This document shows positions 1 through 13,517 of a stretch of DNA of 13,517 bases, one piece after another. Every line of letters starts with the position of its first letter. Positions within the stretch are counted from its first letter, which is position 1. Position numbers and translations under genes: made by a program. The DNA is from Salpingoeca rosetta (Eukaryota > Opisthokonta > Choanoflagellata > Craspedida > Salpingoecidae), in the NCBI RefSeq assembly GCF_000188695.1, contig NW_004754903.1:607914-621430 (forward strand), read 5' to 3'. A model generated the notes under the pieces. The model ran no database searches. It worked only from the letters and a program-made list of their open reading frames with translations, and was not told where the DNA came from.

Positions 1-2592
1 TGTCGTGGTTTGAGGAACGCGAACAACAGCCGCAGCCGCAGCCGCAGCACCAGCGGTTTGCTCGCATCGAGGTTCGCTGGCAGATATTGCGCCGCATTCG
101 AGACACGCTTGAGGTTCGTGTGATTGTCATGGTGGTGTGTTGTGGTTTGTTGTTGCACAGTGCCTTTCTGTGTGCCTCAGTTCGCGCTGTCTTGGTCTTG
201 CTGTTCTTGTTGTCCTAATCGTCGTCTGGTTGCAGGCAGTTTTGCACTGCGTGCTTGTGCCAGCCGAACGCACTCAACACACAACTCTGTGACTTCCTGC
301 GTGCTCTACTTGCTCGTGTTTCCCTTTGGATTTACGTGGACAGGCGCTGCAACAGCGAGCACCCGATGAAGAACACCCGCGTCAGCCCTGGCTCGCGAGG
401 ACAGTTCTTTTGGCGCTGGCTATCGTGATTCTTGGCCAAGCCATCTTCGGCGTGACCCAGCAATCGCTCCTGGGGCAAGTTGGTGAATCAGGTCACGGTT
501 GGACCAACCTTCAGGTGTTTCAGCGCTTGGACGCGATTGAAAGGCGGCTGGAACACCTGGAATACGTTGACGAACGCCTCTCGGATGTTGAGGTCGCACT
601 CATAGACATGGAAGAAGTCATGGACCGAGTGCGAAAATTGGAGAAAGGCGCGCACGCGTGGATGGCTGTGGAAGACATGGAGCAGCGGATGCGTTCCCTT
701 GAAGAGGGATTCCAAGATCAAACGCACCTGCGAGACATGGTGCACCGTGTGAATGCACTTGAAGGACAGATGCGCGCTTGCACGGCTGTTCAAGACGTCG
801 AGAAGCGAGTGCGCAAATTAGAGAAACAAATGAAGTCGCGTTCAACCGTCGACTGTGACACGCAGGATACAGACGAGGATGTTGTCGGACAACTCGTCAC
901 CCTCGAAGTGCAAATGGCGACACTCGAAGACCGCACCAGCACGCTGGAAGAACACGATGAAGCTCTTGCCTCACTTCGAGAACAGCTTCATGGATGCGAA
1001 CAGCTGGGCGACGTGGTTGCAGATCAGGCCGGAACTTGCTACTTTGACAGTGGCTCATGCCCGCCGCTGAATGTTGAGCCAGACGTGATTGTCGAATATC
1101 CACACGGCGAACAAGTGTCAACAGCCCTCTGGGGGTGGGAAGTGATGGTTTGGCACCCTTCTGGAGGTGCTGTTGCTGCGGCTCTACAATCTCCCGGCAT
1201 TGTGCTTCGTTTCCATTGTTCCAGGGACCACTACGTGTCAGGCCATATCTCAACTACATGTACGTGATTTAGAGTGGTGGGGTGAAACCTGTCGTGTTGG
1301 CTCTACATGCTGGGTGGCAGGGTTGAGTGCGTACATCGCGTGTCTCTGATTGTCACTCACGCTGCGCTGTTTTTCATGTAGGTCTGCGCTCTCTGCAGTG
1401 GAGTCACCAACCACCAAAATGTATTCCGCTGACAAACTGCCGTCCCTCTGAATACGTGGAGGCGCCAGCTTCAGAATCAACTGATCGCATTTGCGCCACG
1501 TGCCCGCCGGGTACATTCAGTGACTCAGAAAACGCCGCCAAATGCTCAGTGGTCCGCAGATGTAGCCCTGGTGAATACATGTTACGCGAGGCAACCCCCA
1601 CGTCAAATCGTGAATGCAAGCAGTGCACAACCCGAGCAGAAACAATTACACGCCCACTGGGCACTAAGCCTGAAACTGACGTGGATGACTGGGCTGACCT
1701 TGTTCTTGCTGCCAACGGAGTGTTTTACGGTATTCCGGCGCACGCAACATCCGTACTCGCCTACAACCCAAACGGCACAGTTCATGCCGAAATTGACGTG
1801 AGTTTCTATGGCGATAGTTGGAAGTGGAGTGCAGGCGTTCTTGCTGATGGCCTCATCTTTGGCATTCCGTACGACGCTGCGGCGGTTCTGGTCATCCACC
1901 CAAGCAGTGATAGCATTAGTGACATCAGCGTTGAATGCGGAAGGACGGCGTGTTGGAAAGGTGGCGCACTCGCCGGCAATGGCAAAATTTATGCTACGCC
2001 TCACCATGCGGATGAAGTCCTGATCATTGATCCGGTTGCCCTGACTGTGGATACCACAACTATCATCGGTCTTGGTCTTGGGTGGAAATGGGCTGGTGCT
2101 ACGCTGGCACAGGATGGCCGAATTTACTGCGCACCCTTTGATCGTGGCAGTTTGCTCGTGATTGACCCGACGACTAACACAGCCGAAGAATGGGGTGTCA
2201 TGGTCCTCGACACAAACGCAGCAGCATTCAGTGACATAATCACTGCGGCAAACGGATTGTTGTTCGCGATTCCTTTCAACGCGCGGTTTGTTGCTGTCGC
2301 TGATCCAAAGACAAGGGATTTCGCGGGCATATCTGGACTGTCATGGGACGGATCGAAATGGGGTGCGGCGAGGCTTGATCGGTTTGGGCGCATCGTTGCA
2401 ATGCCATACCGAGCCAACAGCGTGCTCCTCATCGATCCTGACACCGGGACAATTGCATACAATTCCACAACAACGAATGGCTGCCTAGGTGCTGCCACGA
2501 CTCGCGATGGTATTGTTCACTGCATCCCAAATCACACGCAGGATGCAATGCTGTTGGTTGACTACCCATGCGACTCAAGGAAGAAGCCATAA
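1..2592 (+). CDS. Type II membrane protein: coiled-coil stalk, sushi/CCP domain, TNFR-like Cys-rich region, seven-repeat propeller (5' partial)
   Basis: Not a named gene I recognise. Exons are 3-113 (first full codon at 3; gene starts upstream), 344-1259 and 1382-2592. Introns are 114-343 (phase 0) and 1260-1381 (phase 1, GTACGT donor). 745 residues are visible. Residues 1-56 are polar, Gln/Pro- and Arg-rich. A single hydrophobic segment at about 57-74 follows basic residues, so the N-terminus is probably cytosolic and the rest extracellular. Residues about 92-255 form a Glu/Leu/Arg-rich coiled coil with four 20-residue repeats (129-208). C276, C329, C343 and C356 fit a sushi/CCP fold, with the C343 codon split by the second intron. 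Cysteines 356, 362, 380, 383, 397, 403, 421 and 424, with CPPGTFS and CSPGEY motifs, resemble TNFR/NGFR-type repeats. From about 459 seven repeats of 43-45 residues follow (W-K-W-x-G ... G-x-I-x-x-x-P ... V-L-x-I-D-P), suggesting a seven-bladed beta-propeller. Function is unknown; adhesion or ligand binding is a guess. Confidence 0.8.
617..856 (+). repeat. Four tandem 20-residue coiled-coil repeats inside the surface protein
   Basis: Four successive 60-base units encode units of the form (V/M)-x-x-R-(V/M)-x-x-L-E-x-x-x-x-x-x-x-x-x-x-D: VMDRVRKLEKGAHAWMAVED, then units starting MEQRMRSLEE, MVHRVNALEG and VEKRVRKLEK. They sit in the predicted extracellular stalk. The DNA copies have diverged, so this is an old protein-level duplication and not a fresh microsatellite. 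Confidence 0.7.
1690..2589 (+). repeat. Seven tandem 43-45-residue propeller-type repeats in the surface protein
   Basis: Repeat starts are near 1690, 1819, 1951, 2083, 2218, 2353 and 2482, so the period is 129-135 bases. Each unit has a Trp/Gly-rich opening (WKWSAG, CWKGG, WKWAGA, SKWGAA), then a G-x-I-(F/Y)-x-x-P strand and a V-L-x-I-D-P strand. Seven units is a common blade number for closed beta-propellers. The last unit ends at the natural stop TAA at 2590-2592, so the propeller is the C-terminal domain. Confidence 0.7.
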
Positions 2593-2852
2593 ACAAAGGA
2601 AGATATAAGAAGTGCGCCTGGGCACTAAGTGCTCTTTCAGAATTGTTTGTGTCAGCGTTCCACTCATTTGCCCAAATCACCCACGCATCCTTTGCTTGCG
2701 TCCGTTTGACAGTTATTCCTTTGTTTTACTTGCTCCATACCAACACAACGTAGCTGCCGTTCGCACCAGCACCCCATCAATAAACCGTTCCCTTCCTTTC
2801 TCTAAGGTCAAATCAAACATGCACCCCATCAACCACCACCAATATGCAACAA
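2593..2852. other. Convergent intergenic gap with the 3' UTRs of both neighbours
   Basis: The plus-strand surface-protein gene ends at 2592 and the minus-strand ATPase gene ends at 2853, tail to tail. No coding sequence is supported here. A plus-strand AATAAA lies at 2780-2785. No AATAAA is seen on the minus strand in the gap, so the ATPase message may use a variant signal or end inside the other gene's 3' UTR. Confidence 0.6.
2780..2785 (+). promoter_or_regulatory. AATAAA polyadenylation signal of the surface-protein gene
   Basis: This is a canonical AATAAA hexamer on the plus strand, 188 bases after the TAA stop of the upstream gene. It is followed by a C/T-rich stretch. It is the only such hexamer in the convergent gap. 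Confidence 0.5.
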
Positions 2853-4022
2853 TCACGGCATTGCGGAGTTTGTTCTGCGGACGGGCATGGCTGCGCCCTC
2901 CATCATCTCCACGCGTCGCTGCTCCTCCCGTGTCGACGGCATCCGTGTCGCCCCTGTCGAAGTCGCTGTTGCTGCTGATGACGACGATGACGCGAGCAGG
3001 GCGGAGAGCACATATGGGCGGACGGAGGATGTGCGTCCCTGCAAGCTCTCCTCGCGCTCAGACTGCCGACAGCTGTCGAAGCGGCACAGGTGCTCAATCT
3101 CCTTGTCCACCACGTGCGGCGTGTAGTTGAGGTGATGGCGGTGGTCGTGACGGTCGTGGCGAGATGTGCTGCGGTGGCGGCTGCGGTGGCGGCTGCGGCT
3201 GCGACCACGCACTTCAGCACCAGCACCAGATGGTGCAGTGGTGGTCTGCGCATCATCATCGTTCCCCACGCTGTTCGCCTTGTTCATGGTATGGCTGTCA
3301 TCATCACCCTCCTGCCCGTCCTCCTCTTCCCCCTTCTCCTCCCTCTGCATCAATGCCCTCTCCTTCTCGCGTTCCTCCAGCCGGTGCAGGTTGAAGTATT
3401 CCCGCACGTGCGCCAGCGCAGCGTCGGGCGCGTCCTTCTTGCGGATAAACGTCATCAGGTACCCTTGCAGCTGTTGTGTGTGTGTGTGAGTGAGTGAGTG
3501 AGGTGTGTGTGTGTGTGTGATGTGAGTGTGTGTGATGTGGGTGTGTGTGTGAGTATGTGATGTGAGTGTGCGTGTATTCGGGGAAGGGTTGCATTGTGAT
3601 GTTGTTGCGCGAGTGTGGACACACAAACTACACCACTGACACCACGGACACACCTCATCATCACACGATCACAATCACCACACCACCACGACTGACCTGG
3701 GCCACGCTGAAGGTGTCGTTGTCTGGGAAGTTGTCTGCGAATGCGGTGGCGTCCTTCAGCAGCAAATCACGATCAACGTCATCACCACCAGCACCACTAC
3801 TGCTGCCACCACGCGCGTATTTGGGGTCGTCCTCGAAGAAGCGGGCAAACAGGCCGATAATCTGTTGCCTGCAGGCATGGAAGAAGCCAAACTCGCGGTC
3901 AATGCGGCCGGGCCGGATCAACGCCGGGTCGAGGCGCTCCCTGCGGACATGTGGTGGTGGGGGAGGGGAGTGAGTGATGTGACGGTTGTGTGGTTGAAAG
4001 GGTGGGCAGCAAGCACCCAAAT

Positions 4023-4099
<77 letters not shown>

Positions 4100-4294
4100 G
4101 CACACCTGTGGTTTGTGGTCATGAAGACGATCCTGCCCTCCTGCGCCGCCACGCCGTCAAGAGCATTCAGCAGCCCGTTGAACGTCACCTGGAACGGCGT
4201 GCGTGGTTGGTGGTTAGTGGGAATGGTTGAAGCGGATGCGGGTAAGTACAAGGCATACAGGACGACAGCACGGTGAGAGAGGCATTGAAGCTGT

Positions 4295-4332
<38 letters not shown>

Positions 4333-5382
4333 CCACACAACATACACCCACACAACACACACACACACACACACACAACATACACCCACACAACACACAC
4401 ACACACACACACACACACACCTTCTGCAGAGGCTTGCGGTAGACGGGCTTGTTCTCATCATCATCTCCGCCACTGCTAGTGCTGGTCCCACCCTTTGTCA
4501 CCTGCTCCTCCTCATCGTCATCATCGTCACTGCTCTCATCATCACCCTGACTCTTCTTGTCATCCCCCTTCTTGTCCTTCTTCTTCTTCTTCGTCATATC
4601 CACACCATCCTCCTCCTCCTCCTCCTCATCATCGCCATCATCGCCATCATCATCATCACCACCCTTCTTCCCATCACCATCATCACCAGTCTGCTGCTGC
4701 TGCTGTTTGCGCTTTGACTGCTTGAGTGGCCCGAATGCGGTGTCGATTTCCTCAAACAGGAGGATGGAGGGCGATGGCGCGGAGTTGAGCATGTAGATGA
4801 GGTGCGAATCGTCCATGTCCTCGTCCTGCAGGTTCACCGTGCACACGGGCAGGTCTGTGGCCGTGGTGGTGGTGGTGGTGGTGAGGAGGTTGGACAGGGG
4901 GGGGGGAGATGCGTATGAATGAGAAGTAAGAACGAATGCGAAAACGAAAAGCAGTGACGTGTGGTGAGTAAGCTGGCAACGAAACACACACACACAGACA
5001 CACACACACACACAGACACAGACAGACACAGACACAGACACAGACATATACACACAGACACACACACACACAGACACAAATAATTGACGCACTGAATTTG
5101 CCAGCGAGGGCGAAGATGAGGCTGCTCTTGCCTGATCCCGGTTTACCGTACAGCAGGTACCCGCGGCGATGGGGCAGCCCTGCACCAGGCGAGGTGGACA
5201 TGTGTGTGGGGGTGTGTGGGGGTGTCGTGAGGGGTTGGTTTGTGCAACGAGGAGGGGGATTACCGTGTGGCATATCTATCCAGAGTACAAGGAGAATAAA
5301 TTGAGTGATGTGATGAGACTTGATCGCATGTCACACACACTGACAGAGAGACAGACACAGACGGAGAGACAGACAGACACAG

Positions 5383-5451
<69 letters not shown>

Positions 5452-6368
5452 TAGATGCACACGCACACAACCGTGATCAACGCACCCTTTGACTGGTACC
5501 ACTGTGCGGCGTTGAGCCACCAGTCCATGTCGCCAACAATGTCCTCCACCACCTCATGCGGGTGGTGCACGCTCTCCAGGGGCCGCTTCTGCAGAAGGGG
5601 AGGTCACGTGGTCAGCATGGGGCACCCACTTGCTGTTTGTTGCTCGACACACACACACACACACACAGACACAGACACAGACACACACACACAGACGCAC
5701 GCACCATGCGGTCTGAGAATTTCTCCCAAGAATAGGTGTTGTAGTAGATGGACGTGCACTTCTGCTGGTTCTGGCAAAACTCATCCCTACAGTGGCATTG
5801 TTGCACGTGCAGACATGATGGCATTGTGAGGGATTGTATACATGAGCGTGCACACACACACACAGACACAGATACACACACACACACAACCCCCCCCCAC
5901 ACACACACACACATACACAACACACGTCGCACCTTGCCCTGTAGAGCAGCTCTGCGATGATTGCCTTTGCGTGCTTGTCGTCCATCACCGCCTGCTGCTC
6001 GCGCGCGTGTGATCCGGGCGACCACAGCCGCCACGAGGGATTCAGCACCGTGATCTGCAGAGGACATGATGTTGGTGGCGTACGGTGGGGTGGCGTGGGT
6101 GACGTGGGTAAGTGCACGCATGTATGGCGTGGGTGTGCCGTGCACAAAGCTGACTCATGGTGTGAACACCAATAACACGCCATGTTCGGACGCATGCACG
6201 TGTGCAAGACACTGTTTGATGGTCCGCTATGGCCCGCGCACACGTACCTCATACTTCTCCTTGTCGCGGGAGTTTCGGTTGGAATTGCGCTCCTCCACAA
6301 CCCTGACACATGGCAAGCGCGTGGATGGGCGCTGTGAGCAGGTGCACGTGTGCATTTCCAGCAACCAA

Positions 6369-6416
<48 letters not shown>

Positions 6417-7454
6417 AGCGCACCGCTTGACGAAGAGGACGTGGGTTGTGCCGCTGGCGTCGACATATGGGACCTTCCTGGTGGCGCCAGCACTGGGACG
6501 GAACGTCACTGTCTTGAACCGGTCGTTGTCTCGCCCGCCATCCTGAACAATCCCACATGAGCGATCAAACATGAGTGTACATGTGAGTTGAGGGAAGAGC
6601 GTGGGACGCCCAAGTGTGAGGCATCATCCGATTCCCATCCACAGCACAGTGCAGTGTAACGTACCGCCTTTTCGATCACCTCCACGTCCTTGTCGTTCTC
6701 CAGGATCTGCAGCAACGCACGCAATGCACGATGGAAGCAAGGTCGCAGCACAAGTCATGAGCGTACACATCAGTCCTCATTCACAAAAACATGGCGCACC
6801 AGCAGCACACACCACAGCACCAGCACACAGCGCAATCCCTCCACCACCACCACCTCCACCACCACCACCACCACCTCCTCCACTTACGATGGGCTGGCGC
6901 TCGAGCCAGTAGGCGAACCACTCCATGGACCGGGTGCCTTCCGGGATGGTGACGTGGGTGAACATGGACTCGTCAACGCGCCGGTACACGTGTCGCGTGA
7001 CAAAGCCGATAATGGCCAGGGGCACCGAGGTGAGCAGCGCCACAATCGGGTAGAAGAGCGACGTGTGCAGCAGATCCTTGCCCATCTTCTCCAGCGATCT
7101 GAGCGGCGACGACGACGAAGAGGAGGAGGAGGAGGAGGAGGAGGAGGAGGAGGAGGATTTCGCCGTTGAGTCTGCCGTTGAGTCGCTGTCGGCGGTGGTT
7201 GCGGTGTTTGCAGCGTTTGCGGGGTTACCGATCCCAGCGCTCTTCTCATCCTTGGCGTTGCTGCCGACACCATGCTCTGCAGTCTTGTCCTTTGTTGCAG
7301 ACGGCGGTGCCTCAGCAACGTGGCACGCGTCCAGGCTGCAGCTGCCGCTTGGGCGCTGGCCGCTGCCGGTCGCAGGGCTGGCCACGCTGGTTGTCGCCAC
7401 AACCAGCAGCAGCAGAAGCACACCAGCGACTGCCAACCTACTGAACACCTTCAT
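2853..7454 (-). CDS. BCS1-family AAA+ ATPase with signal peptide, acidic insert and RS/RH-rich tail
   Basis: Twelve exons in sense order: 7454-6888, 6706-6665, 6542-6424, 6302-6248, 6054-5933, 5786-5705, 5588-5486, 5179-5093, 4854-4421, 4188-4106, 3940-3697, 3470-2853. They total 2556 nt, or 851 residues. Residues 1-26 look like a cleavable secretory signal. Ser17 lies at 100-116 and one membrane segment at about 132-152. A BCS1-N-like region follows (about 153-360). Walker A is GKPGSGKS at 375-382 and Walker B is ILLFEE at 423-428. An Asp/Glu/Lys insert fills about 435-537. The NGLLNALDGV segment, sensor-1 TTNH (N563) and LIRPGR (R574, R577) follow, then AQLQGYL at the end of the ATPase domain and an RS/RH-rich tail (about 733-759). 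Family members are membrane-anchored AAA+ machines; mitochondrial Bcs1 moves the folded Rieske protein across the inner membrane. The N-terminus here suggests the ER instead, so it may be a paralogue. An in-frame upstream ATG at 7556 exists, but the 7454 start gives the signal peptide and has A at -3. Confidence 0.88.
3471..3575 (+). repeat. Degenerate GT/GAGT microsatellite in last ATPase-gene intron
   Basis: The plus strand is TG/GAGT-rich, which reads as CA/CTCA in the sense of the minus-strand gene. It abuts the acceptor of the last exon (3471-3473 is the acceptor CAG on the minus strand). No pyrimidine tract separates the repeat from the acceptor. Confidence 0.85.
4025..4097 (+). repeat. 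(AC)n microsatellite, about 36 units
   Basis: This is a pure AC run in ATPase-gene intron 10 (4105-3941). In gene sense it is (GT)n starting a few bases after the donor at 4105. Confidence 0.95.
4295..4420 (+). repeat. Interrupted (CA)n block with CCACACAACATACA units
   Basis: It occupies half of ATPase-gene intron 9 and runs directly into the donor at 4420. In sense the intron starts GTGTGTGTG, so the donor GT is the first unit of the repeat. The block contains near-identical copies of a short CA/CAACATACAC unit, a sign of local duplication. Confidence 0.9.
4558..4700 (-). repeat. Coding trinucleotide repeats for the acidic/Lys/Gln insert of the ATPase
   Basis: GAT, GAG, AAG and CAG triplet runs (minus sense) encode the poly-Asp, poly-Glu, poly-Lys and Q5 parts of the insert between Walker B and sensor 1. 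They lie inside the 434-base exon 4854-4421 and stay in frame, so they are coding repeats and not an intron. Confidence 0.8.
4984..5080 (+). repeat. (CA)n/(CAGA)n block
   Basis: It lies in ATPase-gene intron 8 (5092-4855), immediately after the donor in gene sense, reading GTCTGTGTG-type. The opposite end of that intron carries CCACCACC repeats next to the acceptor. Confidence 0.9.
5333..5470 (+). repeat. (CAGA)n followed by a long pure (CA)n
   Basis: It is in ATPase-gene intron 7 (5485-5180). The pure CA run spans about 5386-5447 and lies near the donor, reading (GT)n in sense. The acceptor end of the intron is rich in CCCCCACACA. Confidence 0.92.
5647..5702 (+). repeat. (CA)n/(CAGACA)n block
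   Basis: It lies in ATPase-gene intron 6 (5704-5589) and merges with the donor at 5704 (GTGCGTGCG then GT repeats in gene sense). Confidence 0.9.
5850..5930 (+). repeat. (CA)n block with an internal C run
   Basis: It lies in ATPase-gene intron 5 (5932-5787), donor-proximal in gene sense. An uninterrupted C run sits near 5890-5898. Confidence 0.9.
6377..6419 (+). repeat. (CA)n microsatellite
   Basis: It lies in ATPase-gene intron 3 (6423-6303), four bases from the donor, reading (GT)n in gene sense. Confidence 0.92.
6839..6881 (+). repeat. (CCA)n trinucleotide repeat in ATPase-gene intron 1
   Basis: It is adjacent to the strong GTAAGT donor at 6887. In gene sense it reads GGT/GGA repeats. 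Read through, it would give poly-Gly, but the splice site and the following exon at 6706 show that it is intronic. Confidence 0.85.
7107..7157 (-). repeat. Coding (TCC)n/(TCG)n tract for 17 serines
   Basis: It lies inside exon 1 of the ATPase gene and encodes Ser17 at residues 100-116, just before the membrane segment. It is in frame, so it is a coding microsatellite likely to vary in length between strains. Confidence 0.85.
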
Positions 7455-7582
7455 GGTTGCTGGGGATGGTGATCGGGCTGTGGCGACGATGAATGAATGA
7501 ACAAGGGAGTGAGAACTTGTGTGACAACCACACACTGCTGCCTTGTGCACTGTCACACAAACAGGTTACAGGCTGCGATTTC

Positions 7583-7595
7583 TGCTGACTCAGCG
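7583..7595. promoter_or_regulatory. MARE-like bZIP site in the divergent promoter
   Basis: TGCTGACTCAGCG matches 12 of 13 bases of the classical Maf recognition element TGCTGACTCAGCA. It contains the perfect odd palindrome GCTGACTCAGC with an AP-1 core TGACTCA. Its place between two divergent starts is suitable for a regulatory site. Whether a bZIP protein binds it here is inference. Confidence 0.35.
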
Positions 7596-7604
7596 AATGC
7601 CGAT

Positions 7605-7617
7605 TTTTCAGTGAAAA
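7605..7617. repeat. Short inverted repeat TTTTCA-G-TGAAAA
   Basis: This is a perfect 13-base odd palindrome in the divergent promoter, 10 bases after the MARE-like site. It could be another protein-binding site or chance; AT-rich palindromes of this size are common. Confidence 0.3.
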
Positions 7618-7826
7618 TTTCAACAACTTTTCTACAATTCGGGCAAACTGCCTGCTGCCTCCCTCCCTCCAGCCAGTCACAGAAGCCACAAACCCACACC
7701 TTTCCTCCCTGCCTCCAGCAGCAGCCAGCGACTGTCCTTCATTGTTGTTGTGGTTTGTGTTGTGTGGGTTGTGACGACGCTTTTGCTTCCACTGTACCCC
7801 TCCCCTGCCCCTGCACACCAACAGAA

Positions 7827-13320
<5,494 letters not shown>

Positions 13321-13428
13321 GTGGTGGTGGTGGGGTGGAGGAGTAGGTTGTGGTGGTGGTGGTGATGGAATGGGGGTGGTGGAGGGGTTTTTGTTTGATG
13401 ATTGCGTTTGTGGGGATAGCGACAAGAG

Positions 13429-13517
<89 letters not shown>
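13321..13517 (+). other. Probable start of a further VPS35 intron, with terminal (CA)n running off the window
   Basis: GTGGTGGTGG follows GAAG at 13320, giving a possible donor. The stretch is G/T-rich up to about 13425, then becomes an AC run (13429-13517) that reaches the window end. This donor-GT, acceptor-CA order is the same as in the VPS35 introns upstream. The alternative is a stop at 13344-13346 and 3' UTR. No AATAAA is seen before the window ends, which mildly favours an intron. Confidence 0.55.

Larger units (their letters stand above)
7455..7826. promoter_or_regulatory. Divergent promoter region between the ATPase gene and VPS35
   Basis: Two genes start head to head here: the ATPase ATG at 7454 (minus) and the proposed VPS35 ATG at 7827 (plus). 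The stretch has none of the dinucleotide microsatellites that fill the introns. It holds a Maf/AP-1-type palindrome and a short inverted repeat. I see no convincing TATA box. A plus-strand open frame crosses it, but in a different frame from VPS35 and with no recognisable content. Confidence 0.6.

Noticed and set aside
326..343. A start of the first gene at 326, just before the membrane segment
   Set aside because: The codon is TTG, and the preceding GTGGACAG is an acceptor that joins in phase 0 to the upstream exon ending at 113, giving a continuous charged N-terminal region.
2887..3497. Plus-strand open frames opposite the last ATPase exon
   Set aside because: They are shadows of the well-supported minus-strand coding exon 3470-2853 and have no recognisable content.
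4025..5570. Open frames encoding long Cys-Val, His-Thr or Val-Cys dipeptide runs
   Set aside because: They are read-through of (GT)n/(AC)n intron microsatellites, appear in several frames on both strands, and vanish once introns are removed.
6689..7500. Plus-strand frames with poly-Gly, poly-Glu or Thr-rich runs
   Set aside because: They are antisense of ATPase exon 1 (Ser17 tract) and of the CCA intron repeat.
13321..13346. Gly5-Val-Glu-Glu-stop as the true VPS35 C-terminus
   Set aside because: It looks like translation of a GTGGTGG intron start and would remove the VPS29-binding end; kept only as an alternative.

Overview
Eukaryotic nuclear DNA, intron-rich and GC-leaning, with very many (GT)n/(AC)n, (CT)n and trinucleotide microsatellites. 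The gene content fits a choanoflagellate, for example a Salpingoeca-like species. The reasons are an animal-like VPS35, dense introns of roughly 100-320 nt, and a surface protein combining a coiled coil, a sushi/CCP domain, a TNFR-like Cys-rich region and a repeat propeller. This assignment is an inference from gene style; no marker gene proves it.

Layout. (1) Positions 1-2592, plus strand: 3' part of a gene for a type II membrane protein (5' end outside the window). (2) Positions 2593-2852: short convergent gap holding both 3' ends. (3) Positions 7454-2853, minus strand: a complete 12-exon gene for a BCS1-family AAA+ ATPase of 851 residues, with a secretory-type N-terminal signal and a long acidic insert in the ATPase domain. 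(4) Positions 7455-7826: divergent promoter region without microsatellites, carrying a near-perfect Maf/AP-1 type palindrome. (5) Positions 7827-13320, plus strand: VPS35, the retromer core subunit, in 13 coding exons, probably continuing past the window edge. All splice junctions were set by hand from reading-frame phase, GT/AG sites and family similarity; every junction is phase-consistent.

The most striking observation is in the introns. In almost every intron of all three genes, on either strand, the 5' half (sense orientation) is G/T-rich, often a pure (GT)n run at or near the donor, and the 3' half is A/C-rich, often a (CA)n run at the acceptor. The two arms are complementary in RNA and could pair to bring the splice sites together. 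The same rule supports two uncertain calls: a 6-base first coding exon of VPS35, and a further VPS35 intron starting near 13321. The three genes have no evident shared pathway. VPS35 acts in endosomal sorting, BCS1-family ATPases act on membrane or translocated proteins, and the first gene looks like a cell-surface protein.
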